The position numbers and the translations under genes were made by a program. Below, one piece after another: positions 8,674 through 14,935 of a stretch of DNA of 42,306 bases; position 1 is the stretch's first letter; each line of letters starts with the position of its first letter. This stretch comes from Candidatus Methylomirabilota bacterium. GTDB lineage: Bacteria; Methylomirabilota; Methylomirabilia; Rokubacteriales; CSP1-6. Location: positions 1 through 42,306 of the forward strand of contig DASTYT010000133.1 in NCBI GenBank assembly GCA_035764725.1, read 5' to 3'. The notes under the pieces were generated by a model that searched no databases, was not told where the DNA came from, and worked only from the letters and a program-made list of their open reading frames with translations.

Positions 8674-9710
8674 CGGACAAGCAGGCGCTGCCCAAGCTCG
8701 AGCTCTCGCACACCCTCATGCCCGAGAACGACGCCCTCCGCTTCCTCGCCGGCCATCGCATCACGATGGGCAGCCGCACCATGGATCCGAAGGCCCAGCT
8801 GGTCGGCGAGTTCGCGAAGTCGATTCGCGTGCCCGGGGTCTACCCGCCGCTGCCCGAGCTCCGGCAGCAGCTGCGCACCATGGTCACCCTCATGGACGAG
8901 CCGGCCCCCGCGCTCGCCCGCATCGAGGACGTGACGGTCCCCGGCCCCGCCGGCGCCATCCCGGCGCGGGTCTACGATGCCGCGAGCGGGGGCGGGCCGC
9001 GGCCCGGCCTCGTGTATCTCCACGGCGGGGGCTGGGTGCAGGGCGATCTCGAGACCCATCACGGCCTCTGTGCGCGCCTCGCGCAGCGCGCGGGGATCGT
9101 GGTCGTGGCCATCGATTACCGCCTGGCGCCGGAGGCGAAGTTCCCCGCCGCGGTGGAGGATTGCCTGGCCGCCTATCGGTGGATCCGCGAGCACGGGCGC
9201 GCCCTCGGCGTGGATCAGGCGCGCGTGGCGATCGGTGGCGACTCGGCAGGCGGGAATCTCTCGGCGGTGGTGTGCCAGCTCGCGAAGGCGGGCGGCCTGC
9301 CCCTGCCCACGTGCCAGGTGCTGATCTACCCCGCCACCGACTTCTCCATGAGCACGCCATCCCACCACGAGCTGGAGAACGGTCACATCATACCGCGCGA
9401 GCGCATCGTGTGGTACGCGCAGCAGTACCTCCGCGGCGAGGCCGACAAGAAGGATCCGCGCGTCTCGCCGATCCTCGGCGACCTGCGCGGGCAGCCGCCG
9501 GCGCTCATCATCACCGCGGGCTTCGATCCCCTGCGCGACGAGGGGCATGCGTACGCGACGGCGCTCGAGAAGGCGGGCGCGGACGTGCAGTATCACGAGT
9601 ATCCAGGCCAGATCCACGCCTTCGTCTCACTGACCAAGGCCATTCCCCAGGGCACGGCCTGCACCCACGAGATCGGCGACTACTTGCGGCAGCGCCTCGG
9701 TCGGGCCTAG
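8670..9710 (+). CDS. Alpha/beta hydrolase, hormone-sensitive-lipase-like carboxylesterase
   Basis: A 346-residue alpha/beta hydrolase of the HSL family (esterases related to lipase LipH/Aes). The oxyanion-hole motif HGGG is at 118-121, the nucleophile Ser192 lies in GDSAGG, the probable acid is Asp286 in AGFDPLRDE and the base is His316 in GQIHAF. An 85-residue N-terminal cap precedes the fold. No signal peptide is seen, so it should act in the cytoplasm on short- or medium-chain esters. It is inserted between the ATPase and permease genes of an ABC importer and starts by ATGA overlap with a GGAGGA ribosome site just upstream. That suggests it cleaves an imported ester, possibly releasing glycerol for GlpK. 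The substrate is a guess. Confidence 0.9.
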   Translation: MTDKQALPKLELSHTLMPENDALRFLAGHRITMGSRTMDPKAQLVGEFAKSIRVPGVYPPLPELRQQLRTMVTLMDEPAPALARIEDVTVPGPAGAIPARVYDAASGGGPRPGLVYLHGGGWVQGDLETHHGLCARLAQRAGIVVVAIDYRLAPEAKFPAAVEDCLAAYRWIREHGRALGVDQARVAIGGDSAGGNLSAVVCQLAKAGGLPLPTCQVLIYPATDFSMSTPSHHELENGHIIPRERIVWYAQQYLRGEADKKDPRVSPILGDLRGQPPALIITAGFDPLRDEGHAYATALEKAGADVQYHEYPGQIHAFVSLTKAIPQGTACTHEIGDYLRQRLGRA

Positions 9711-9723
9711 CGGGCCCCGCCCC

Positions 9724-11391
9724 GTGGGCCGGCGCCTCCCGCTCGCCGCCGGGGTCACGCTGATCTGGCTCTTCCTGGGGCTGTTCCTCGTCTACCCGCT
9801 CGTCCGCATCTTCTACGACGCGGTCACCACCGAGGGGGGCCAGCTCACCCTGGCGCACTTCCACGATTTCTTCACCGACCGCTTCTATCTCCGGTCGCTG
9901 TGGAACTCGCTCCTGCTGGGCGTGCTCACGGTGCTGACGAGCAGCGTGCTCGGGATCGCGGTGGCGTTCCTCCTGGTGCGCTACGACTTCCGGGGGCGCG
10001 ACCTCTTCAGCTTCCTCACCATCATTCCCATCATCTCGCCGCCGCTGGTCGGCGTGCTCGGCTTCACCTTCATCCTGGGACGGGCGGGGACGGTAAACGT
10101 GCTCCTCATGGACTGGCTCGACCTCCTCCGCCCGGTGAACTTCCTCTACGGGATCCACGGGGTGGTGCTGGTGGAGACGCTCCACCTCTTCCCGATGATC
10201 ACGCTCAATGTGGTCGATGCCCTCGGCAAGATCGACCCCGCGCTGGAGGAGGCGGCGGAGAGCGTGGGAGCGCGGGGCTGGAGGAAATTCTGGACGGTGA
10301 CGCTGCCCCTCACCACTCCCGGCTACGTGGCGGGCGCGCTCCTCGTGTTCATCTGGACCTTCTCCGACTTCGCCACGCCGCTGATCCTGGGCGTCCAGGA
10401 CCTCCTCGCCGCCCAGGCCTACCTCAACATCGTCCAGTTCGTGGACAAGCGCATCTTCCGGATGGGCATCGTCATCTCGGCCCTCATGGTGCTGCTGGCG
10501 GTACTCTTCCTCCTCGCCGCGCGGCACTACGTGGGCCTCAAGGACTACTCCTCGCTGGCCTACTCGCGGGTCGCGCGCCGTCGCCTGCGCGGGGTCCACC
10601 AGGCGCTCGCCCTCGCGTTCCTCGGCGCGCTCCTCCTCCTGGCATTCATCCCGTACTTCGGGGTCGCCCTCGCCTCCGTGGGGAAGGGGTGGTCGCTCAC
10701 CCCGCTGCCCACCGCGTACACGCTGCAGTACTACGAGCGGGTGATCGTGGAGACGCCGAAGTACATCCTGAACAGCTTCCTCTACTCGGGGATCGCCGTG
10801 GCCATCTGTGTGGCGGTCGGGGTCCCCATCGCGTGGCTACTCGGGCGCTCGCAGGTGCCGGGGCGCGATGCGCTCGACGCGCTCAACACCCTGATCCTCG
10901 CCATCCCCGGCACCGCCATCGGCATCGCCTACATCCGCGCCTTCCACTGGGATCTGCCCGGCTTCGACCGACCGCTCACGTCCTTCTGGATCGTGATGCC
11001 GCTGGTGCTGGCGGTGCGGCGGCTGCCGTACACCGTGCGCGGCGCCTACGCCTCGCTCCTGCTCGTGCATCGGTCCATGGAGGAGGCGGCGGCCAGCGTG
11101 GGGGCGACCGGCGCGCGCACCTTCCGGGACATCACGCTGCCCTTGATCTGGAAGGGCGTCCTCGTCGGCAGCCTCTTCTCGTTCATGACCTCGCTCCAGG
11201 AGGCGTCCGCCGTCCTCTTCCTGGCGCTCGGAGGCTGGGAGTCGATCACCAACGGCATCTTCGCCTTCTATATCGCGGGAAGCGCCAACGAGGCGGCGGC
11301 GCTGGGCGTGATCCTGATCGTCGTGGCCGCCCTCGCCACCTTCGTGATCAATCGCGTAGCCGGCACCCGGATGGGAGGCGTCTTCGGGTGA
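9724..11391 (+). CDS. ABC transporter permease, fused double-domain (FbpB-like)
   Basis: A 555-residue permease with two six-span halves in one chain, as in FbpB/ThiP-type transporters. Each half carries an ATPase-docking loop: EEAAESVGARGWRKFWTVTL near residue 175 and EEAAASVGATGARTFRDITL near residue 453. The first half begins after a short cytoplasmic MGRRLP. The GTG start at 9724 lies 13 bases after the hydrolase stop, without a strong Shine-Dalgarno sequence. Together with the binding protein at 6465 and the ATPase at 7585 it forms a complete importer. About 60 bases of non-coding DNA separate its stop from the next promoter and no obvious terminator is present. Confidence 0.9.
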   Translation: MGRRLPLAAGVTLIWLFLGLFLVYPLVRIFYDAVTTEGGQLTLAHFHDFFTDRFYLRSLWNSLLLGVLTVLTSSVLGIAVAFLLVRYDFRGRDLFSFLTIIPIISPPLVGVLGFTFILGRAGTVNVLLMDWLDLLRPVNFLYGIHGVVLVETLHLFPMITLNVVDALGKIDPALEEAAESVGARGWRKFWTVTLPLTTPGYVAGALLVFIWTFSDFATPLILGVQDLLAAQAYLNIVQFVDKRIFRMGIVISALMVLLAVLFLLAARHYVGLKDYSSLAYSRVARRRLRGVHQALALAFLGALLLLAFIPYFGVALASVGKGWSLTPLPTAYTLQYYERVIVETPKYILNSFLYSGIAVAICVAVGVPIAWLLGRSQVPGRDALDALNTLILAIPGTAIGIAYIRAFHWDLPGFDRPLTSFWIVMPLVLAVRRLPYTVRGAYASLLLVHRSMEEAAASVGATGARTFRDITLPLIWKGVLVGSLFSFMTSLQEASAVLFLALGGWESITNGIFAFYIAGSANEAAALGVILIVVAALATFVINRVAGTRMGGVFG

Positions 11392-11458
11392 GCCTTTGTA
11401 CTGACCCGCCAGCGCAGGACCTATGAAAACGAACACGTAATCAGCATGTTGCGAGGCC

Positions 11459-11487
11459 TTGTCAGGCCCGAGGGCGTGTGCTAGTGT
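11459..11487 (+). promoter_or_regulatory. Promoter of the atp operon
   Basis: TTGTCA (11459-11464, five of six consensus -35 bases) is separated by exactly 17 bases from TAGTGT (11482-11487). The predicted transcript start is near 11494, so the mRNA would have almost no leader before the first atp gene. GGCCT-TGTC-AGGCC (11455-11468) forms a small hairpin over the -35 box. Confidence 0.55.
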
Positions 11488-11499
11488 TTCGGTTCACAT
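11482..11499 (+). promoter_or_regulatory. Rex-operator-like sequence over the atp -10 box
   Basis: TAGTGTT-TCGG-TTCACAT follows the layout of the known Rex operator (TTGTGAA, four bases, TTCACAA), matching 10 of the 14 half-site positions; the right half matches six of seven. It covers the -10 element and the predicted start site of an operon region that includes rex itself. The left half is weak, so this is a candidate only. Confidence 0.3.
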
Positions 11500-11725
11500 G
11501 GCTCCCGGGATGGACCGGTCGTCATGGCGTGGCATCGCGAGCTATGCCCAGCTGGGGACGACGCTATTCGCATGCGTCATCGTCGGGCTGGTCGGCGGGT
11601 ACTTCGCCGATCGGCTCCTGGGCACGCAGCCGTGGCTCCTGCTGGTGGGCCTGGGCTTCGGGATCGCGGCCGCCGCGTGGAACCTTTACCGCGCCCTGCA
11701 GGCGCTGAACCGCATGGACGAGTGA
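11498..11725 (+). CDS. AtpZ/AtpI-family small membrane protein of the ATP synthase operon
   Basis: About 75 residues with two membrane spans (around 18-38 and 45-66). The pattern SYAQLGTTLFACVIVGLVGGYFADRLLG followed by PWLLLVGLGFGIAAAAWNLYRAL, shown here in two parts, matches the AtpZ/ATPase_gene1 family, whose members sit first in atp operons and assist ion or magnesium handling and c-ring assembly. The start is uncertain: ATG 11498 (chosen) and ATG 11510 are both possible, and neither has a clear Shine-Dalgarno sequence because the predicted transcript starts near 11494. The stop at 11723-11725 almost touches the next start. Confidence 0.75.
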   Translation: MAPGMDRSSWRGIASYAQLGTTLFACVIVGLVGGYFADRLLGTQPWLLLVGLGFGIAAAAWNLYRALQALNRMDE

Positions 11726-11728
11726 GTG

Positions 11729-12073
11729 ATGATGGCCGCTGAACTGGTGAACCGCGTGACGCTGACGGGCCTGGGCGGAGCCGCCCTCCTCTCCGTCGCC
11801 GCCGCCTTCGTCGGCGGCCCCAGCGCGGCTGTCGGCGTGGCCGGCGGCGCCGTCATCACGCTCCTGAACTTCCGCTGGCTGGCTCGCGACGCCATACGGG
11901 CCACCTCGGGCGAAGGCCGTCTCTCCGCCCTCGGCTTCCGCAAGATCGCCGCGCTGCTCGCCCTCGGTGGCCTCGTCGCCAGCGGGGTGACGCACCCGGT
12001 GGCGGTGGCCGCCGGCCTGTTCGTGCTGCCGCCGGCGTTGGTGGCCCAGGGTCTTCTCGCCGCGCGAGACTGA
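11729..12073 (+). CDS. atpI: ATP synthase subunit I (AtpI-like)
   Basis: A small hydrophobic protein of about 114 residues with four predicted membrane spans in two pairs (around 10-28, 32-50, 70-88, 92-108), the layout of the ATP-synt_I family that helps assemble the c-ring. A GGAVITLLNFRWLARDA segment between the pairs resembles the conserved asparagine-containing loop of that family. The reading frame can start at GTG 11726 or ATG 11729 or 11732; 11729 is chosen for its spacing from GGACGAG upstream. It lies between the AtpZ-like gene and atpB, the classical order. Assignment rests on position and topology more than on strong motifs. Confidence 0.72.
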   Translation: MMAAELVNRVTLTGLGGAALLSVAAAFVGGPSAAVGVAGGAVITLLNFRWLARDAIRATSGEGRLSALGFRKIAALLALGGLVASGVTHPVAVAAGLFVLPPALVAQGLLAARD

Positions 12074-12085
12074 GGACCGAACCGC

Positions 12086-12868
12086 ATGGACATCATCGAG
12101 CACCCGCCGATCTTCCGACTGCCCGGCATCCCGGATCACGTCACCTATACGTGGATCGCGATGCTCTTCCTCATCGTGGTCTCCCTCTTCGCCACGCGGC
12201 GCCTCGCCCTGGTGCCGACGGGCGCGCAAAACCTCATGGAGATGGTGCTCGAGCAGTTCCACCAGATCCTCGACGAGGTGATCGGAGCCGGCGGGCGGCG
12301 CTACCTGCCCCTGGTCGGGACCCTCGGCCTCTTCATCCTCACGTCCAACCTGATGGGTCTGGTGCCCGGGATGGCGTCGCCCACCGCGAACTTGAACACC
12401 ACCGCGGCGTGCGCGCTCATCGTGTTCTTCACGTACCACGTGATCGGCGTGCGCAAGCAAGGACTCATTCCCTATCTCAAGCACTTCGCGGGGCCGGTGC
12501 CGGGCCCGCTCAAGCCGCTCATGTTCGTCATCGAGGTGATCAGCCACCTCGCGCGCCCGCTCTCGCTCTCGCTGCGGCTCTTCGGCAACATGGCCGGCGG
12601 CCACATCCTCATCGCCATCTTCTTCTTCATGATGGGCTTCGACGGCCTGCTGGGCTGGGCGCTCACCGGCTCGTTCGGGGGCCTGGTGATCGGCGCGCCG
12701 GGCACCATCGTCGCCGCCGCGTTCGTGATCGGATTCCTGCTCCCGCTGAAGCTGCTGGTCGCGTTCCTCCAGGCGTTCATCTTCGTCATGCTCACCATGA
12801 TCTACATCACGGGCGCCCTCGAGGAAGCCGAGCACGAGGCGCACCACGCCCCCGCGGGCCATCACTAG
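12086..12868 (+). CDS. atpB: ATP synthase Fo subunit a
   Basis: Membrane stator subunit that forms the two ion half-channels next to the c-ring. The 260-residue sequence has five to six spans. The essential arginine is Arg164 in SLRLFGNMAGGH, and the second conserved block FIFVMLTMIYITGAL closes the protein. An N-terminal segment with VTYTWIAMLFLIVV matches the first span. The C-terminus is histidine-rich (EAEHEAHHAPAGHH), a feature outside the conserved core. The start at 12086 has GAGGA nine bases upstream. It is followed by the c-subunit gene only; atpF, atpH, atpA, atpG, atpD and atpC are absent from the window. Confidence 0.95.
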   Translation: MDIIEHPPIFRLPGIPDHVTYTWIAMLFLIVVSLFATRRLALVPTGAQNLMEMVLEQFHQILDEVIGAGGRRYLPLVGTLGLFILTSNLMGLVPGMASPTANLNTTAACALIVFFTYHVIGVRKQGLIPYLKHFAGPVPGPLKPLMFVIEVISHLARPLSLSLRLFGNMAGGHILIAIFFFMMGFDGLLGWALTGSFGGLVIGAPGTIVAAAFVIGFLLPLKLLVAFLQAFIFVMLTMIYITGALEEAEHEAHHAPAGHH

Positions 12869-12887
12869 CAGTCATGACCCACATACC

Positions 12888-12894
12888 AAGGAGG
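12888..12894 (+). promoter_or_regulatory. Ribosome binding site fixing the atpE start
   Basis: AAGGAGG lies six bases before GTG 12901. It argues against the upstream in-frame ATG at 12874, which has no such site. A strong site suits a subunit needed in many copies per complex. Confidence 0.75.
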
Positions 12895-12900
12895 AAGTCC

Positions 12901-13224
12901 GTGCGACGTACACTGATGTTCGCCCTCATGGCGGTGTTCGCGGTTCCAGGGATCGCGCTGGCGGCGGATGCCGCGGCGGGCGGCCCAGGTGAGTGGGTCA
13001 AGCCGTTCGCGGCGCTGGCCGCGGGCCTCGGGTTCGGGCTGGCCGCCGGTCTCTGCGGTCTGGGTCAGGGGCGCGCGGCGGGCTCGGCGGTAGACGCGAT
13101 GGCGCGCCAGCCCGGCAACACGAACCGCATTCAGACCGCGATGATCCTGGGTCTCGCGTTCATCGAGTCGCTGACGCTGTTCGTGTTCGTCATCGCCGTC
13201 ATCCTGCTCTTCGTGAAGTCATAA
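12901..13224 (+). CDS. atpE: ATP synthase Fo subunit c, with N-terminal signal-like extension
   Basis: Ring-forming proteolipid that carries ions through Fo. The 107-residue product is longer than the usual 75-90 because it begins with MRRTLMFALMAVFAVP and IALA, which looks like a cleavable signal or extra span. The hairpin follows: helix one with GLGQGRAAGSA, the polar loop ARQPGN, and helix two with AFIESLTLFVFVIAVILLF. The ion-binding carboxylate is Glu89. Gln56 lies 33 residues before it and Ser90 just after, the same spacing as the sodium-binding Gln32/Glu65/Ser66 of Ilyobacter tartaricus, but the supporting Thr67 and Tyr70 are replaced by Leu91 and Phe94. Coupling ion therefore remains open. 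Confidence 0.93.
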   Translation: MRRTLMFALMAVFAVPGIALAADAAAGGPGEWVKPFAALAAGLGFGLAAGLCGLGQGRAAGSAVDAMARQPGNTNRIQTAMILGLAFIESLTLFVFVIAVILLFVKS

Positions 13225-13234
13225 CGCAGGGATT

Positions 13235-13305
13235 CCCTTTCCACTCCCTTCGCCCTCCCTCTCCCACAGGGGAGAAGGCAGGGGGCGAAGGAGGGGAGAG
13301 GGGGG
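13235..13305. repeat. Long imperfect inverted repeat (REP-like hairpin) between atpE and rex
   Basis: A pyrimidine-rich left arm (13235-13265) and purine-rich right arm (13269-13305) fold around the short loop ACA. The best-paired part is CCTTCGCCC (13247-13255) with GGGCGAAGG (13283-13291), plus CTCCC (13261-13265) with GGGAG. There is no T-tract, so it is not a classical terminator. Its form resembles the CCCTCTCCC/GGGAGAGGG palindromes dispersed in many GC-rich genomes. It may attenuate or stabilise the atp transcript before rex. Confidence 0.65.
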
Positions 13306-13312
13306 TGGACGC

Positions 13313-13963
13313 ATGACGCCGCGCTCGCATTTCAAGATTCCAAAGATCCCCGAGATGACCGTGCGACGGCTGTCCGTGTACACGCGGTGCCTCCAGCAGC
13401 TGGAGGAGGACGGCGTCAAGACGGTGTCCTCGCAGGAGCTCGCCGAGCGCTTCAACTTCAACTCCGCCCAGGTGCGCAAGGACCTCGCCTACTTCGGCGA
13501 GTTCGGTGTGCGAGGAATCGGCTACTACGTGGCCGGGCTCAAGGCGGAGCTGCAGAAGATCCTGGGGCTGGATCGCGAGTGGCCGGTGGCGCTGGTCGGG
13601 CTCGGCAACCTGGGCGCGGCCCTCTACCACTACAAGGGATTCGCCAAGCAGGGCTTCCGCATCGCCGCCGTGTTCGATGACGACCCCGCCAAGTGGGGGC
13701 ATGCCGAAGGCGGCATCCCCATCATGCCGATGCGTGATCTGCCGCGCGAGGTGAAGGCGCGGAATCTCCAGATCGCCATCGTGGCGGTGCCGGCCGAGTC
13801 GGCGCAGTCGGTGACGGAGAAGCTGGTCGCCGCGGGCATCAAAGCCATCCTCAACTTCGCCCCCGGCCGCATCAAGGGCGCGAAGGACGTGCGCCTGAAG
13901 AACGTCGATCTGGCGATCGAGCTCGAGTCTCTGTCGTTCTACCTCGCCCAGGGCAACCGCTGA
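13313..13963 (+). CDS. rex: Redox-sensing transcriptional repressor Rex
   Basis: Rex senses the NADH/NAD+ ratio and represses respiratory and fermentative genes when NADH is low. The 216-residue product has the N-terminal winged helix (residues about 15-75, with VSSQELAERFNFNSAQVRKD and LAYFGEFGVRGIGY) and a Rossmann domain with VALVGLGNLGAAL (GxGxxG near 96-101). It also has FDDDPAKWG after the second strand and a C-terminal helix (LESLSFYLAQ) used for dimer domain swapping. The length is normal. It lies 88 bases after atpE across a large hairpin, with no separate promoter evident, so at least partial co-transcription with the atp genes is likely. A Rex-like site overlaps the atp promoter. 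Confidence 0.95.
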   Translation: MTPRSHFKIPKIPEMTVRRLSVYTRCLQQLEEDGVKTVSSQELAERFNFNSAQVRKDLAYFGEFGVRGIGYYVAGLKAELQKILGLDREWPVALVGLGNLGAALYHYKGFAKQGFRIAAVFDDDPAKWGHAEGGIPIMPMRDLPREVKARNLQIAIVAVPAESAQSVTEKLVAAGIKAILNFAPGRIKGAKDVRLKNVDLAIELESLSFYLAQGNR

Positions 13964-13979
13964 TCGCGCGCCCGCGCGA
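13964..13979. terminator. Small GC hairpin after rex (weak terminator candidate)
   Basis: TCGCGCG and CGCGCGA (13964-13970 and 13973-13979) form a perfect seven-base-pair stem directly after the rex stop, between the convergent rex and AraC-type genes. No run of T follows, so intrinsic termination is doubtful. Confidence 0.3.
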
Positions 13980-14041
13980 CTCGGCGGCTCGTCACCTCCC
14001 AGCCTCTACCGCAGGGCCCCGCCGACCCCCCTGCGCTCGGC

Positions 14042-14866
14042 TCAGGCGGGCCGTCCCGCGGCGGTCCCGTCCGCCGGCGCGGTGAAGTAGGCGCTGGGCG
14101 GCGCGCCCAGCGCGCGCTTGAACATGGCCGTGAACGCCGAGGGGGAGTCGTATCCGAGGTCACCCGCGATGCGCGTGATGGGCTGGCCGGCGGCGAGGAG
14201 GGCCATCGCGGCGAGGAGTCGCGCCTGCTGCCGCCAGCCCGCGAAGGGCAGCCCCGTTTCCTTGACGAAGAGACGGGCGATGGTGCGCGCGGAGGCCCCC
14301 GCCTCGCGCGCCCAGTCGTCGAGGGTGCGCGCGTCGCCCGGGTTCGCGCGGAGGGCGCGGCAGATGCGGGCGAGCCGCTCGTCGCGCGGGAGCGGCAGAT
14401 CGAGGGCGATGGCGGGTAGCGCCGCGATCTCGTCCAGGATCAGGCTCATGAGCCGGCCCGCCGGCCCCGCCTCGTCATAACGCACGGGCAGGTCGCACGC
14501 ACGGAGGATCAGCTCGCGCAGGAGCGCGGAGACCGCGAGCACGCGCACGCGCGAGGGCAGGCGCGGGGAGGCGTCCCCGCGGATGTAGAGCGTGCGCATG
14601 GCCACCGCGCCCGCCATGCGGATCTCGTGCGTGATCCCGCCCGGCATCCACACCGCGCGCTGCGGAGGCACCGCCCAGGTGCCCTCCCGCGTGCTCACGA
14701 GCATGGCCCCCTGGGCGGCGAAGATGAGCTGAGCGCGCTCGTGAGAGTGCGGCGCGATGTGGAAGCCGTCGGGGAAGTCCTTGGCCATGGCGGCCACCGG
14801 CCGGGGGACGCGCTGATAGTCCCTGGGGTCGGTGGAGCGGGCGCGGGGGGTCGGGAGGGCCATCAT
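14042..14866 (-). CDS. AraC-family transcriptional regulator with cupin sensor domain
   Basis: A 274-residue regulator. The N-terminal half is a cupin (PHSHERAQLIFAAQG, later WAVPPQRAVWMPGGITHEI), and the C-terminal hundred residues hold two helix-turn-helix units, one around ARTLDDWAREAGASARTIAR and one around PITRIAGDLGYDSPSAFT, ending with the family motif FKRALGAPPSAYF. The overall form resembles the NimR/YeaM group, which controls a divergently encoded MFS exporter. Here too an MFS gene starts 69 bases away on the opposite strand, so it probably activates or represses that transporter. The effector is unknown. The start allows either of two adjacent ATG codons. Confidence 0.9.
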   Translation of the reverse strand: MMALPTPRARSTDPRDYQRVPRPVAAMAKDFPDGFHIAPHSHERAQLIFAAQGAMLVSTREGTWAVPPQRAVWMPGGITHEIRMAGAVAMRTLYIRGDASPRLPSRVRVLAVSALLRELILRACDLPVRYDEAGPAGRLMSLILDEIAALPAIALDLPLPRDERLARICRALRANPGDARTLDDWAREAGASARTIARLFVKETGLPFAGWRQQARLLAAMALLAAGQPITRIAGDLGYDSPSAFTAMFKRALGAPPSAYFTAPADGTAAGRPA

Positions 14867-14892
14867 GTCCGGTTCTCGACGATGGTTGGCAG

Positions 14893-14920
14893 ACTATAGC
14901 AAGTCAGGCAGGCCAGACAA
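14893..14920 (-). promoter_or_regulatory. Promoter of the AraC-type regulator gene
   Basis: Read on the minus strand, TTGTCT (14920-14915) and TATAGT (14898-14893) are separated by 16 bases, giving a start near 14886, twenty bases before the gene. The -10 matches five of six consensus bases and the -35 four of six. Confidence 0.5.
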
Positions 14921-14923
14921 GGC
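14902..14923. promoter_or_regulatory. Candidate AraC-type operator (direct repeat)
   Basis: AGTCAGGC (14902-14909) and AGACAAGGC (14915-14923) form an imperfect direct repeat with 13-base phase inside the divergent intergenic region. AraC-family proteins commonly bind direct repeats. It lies between and over the -35 and -10 boxes of the regulator promoter, which fits autorepression. Only a visual match. Confidence 0.3.
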
Positions 14924-14935
14924 TAGAGTAGGGCC

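Noticed and set aside
11459..11497. TTG 11459 as start of the AtpZ-like protein
   Set aside because: The TTG is part of the -35 box TTGTCA and lies upstream of the predicted transcript start; the extra residues match nothing in the family.
12874..12900. ATG 12874 as atpE start
   Set aside because: It would add nine polar residues before the signal-like segment and has no ribosome site, while GTG 12901 has a strong one.
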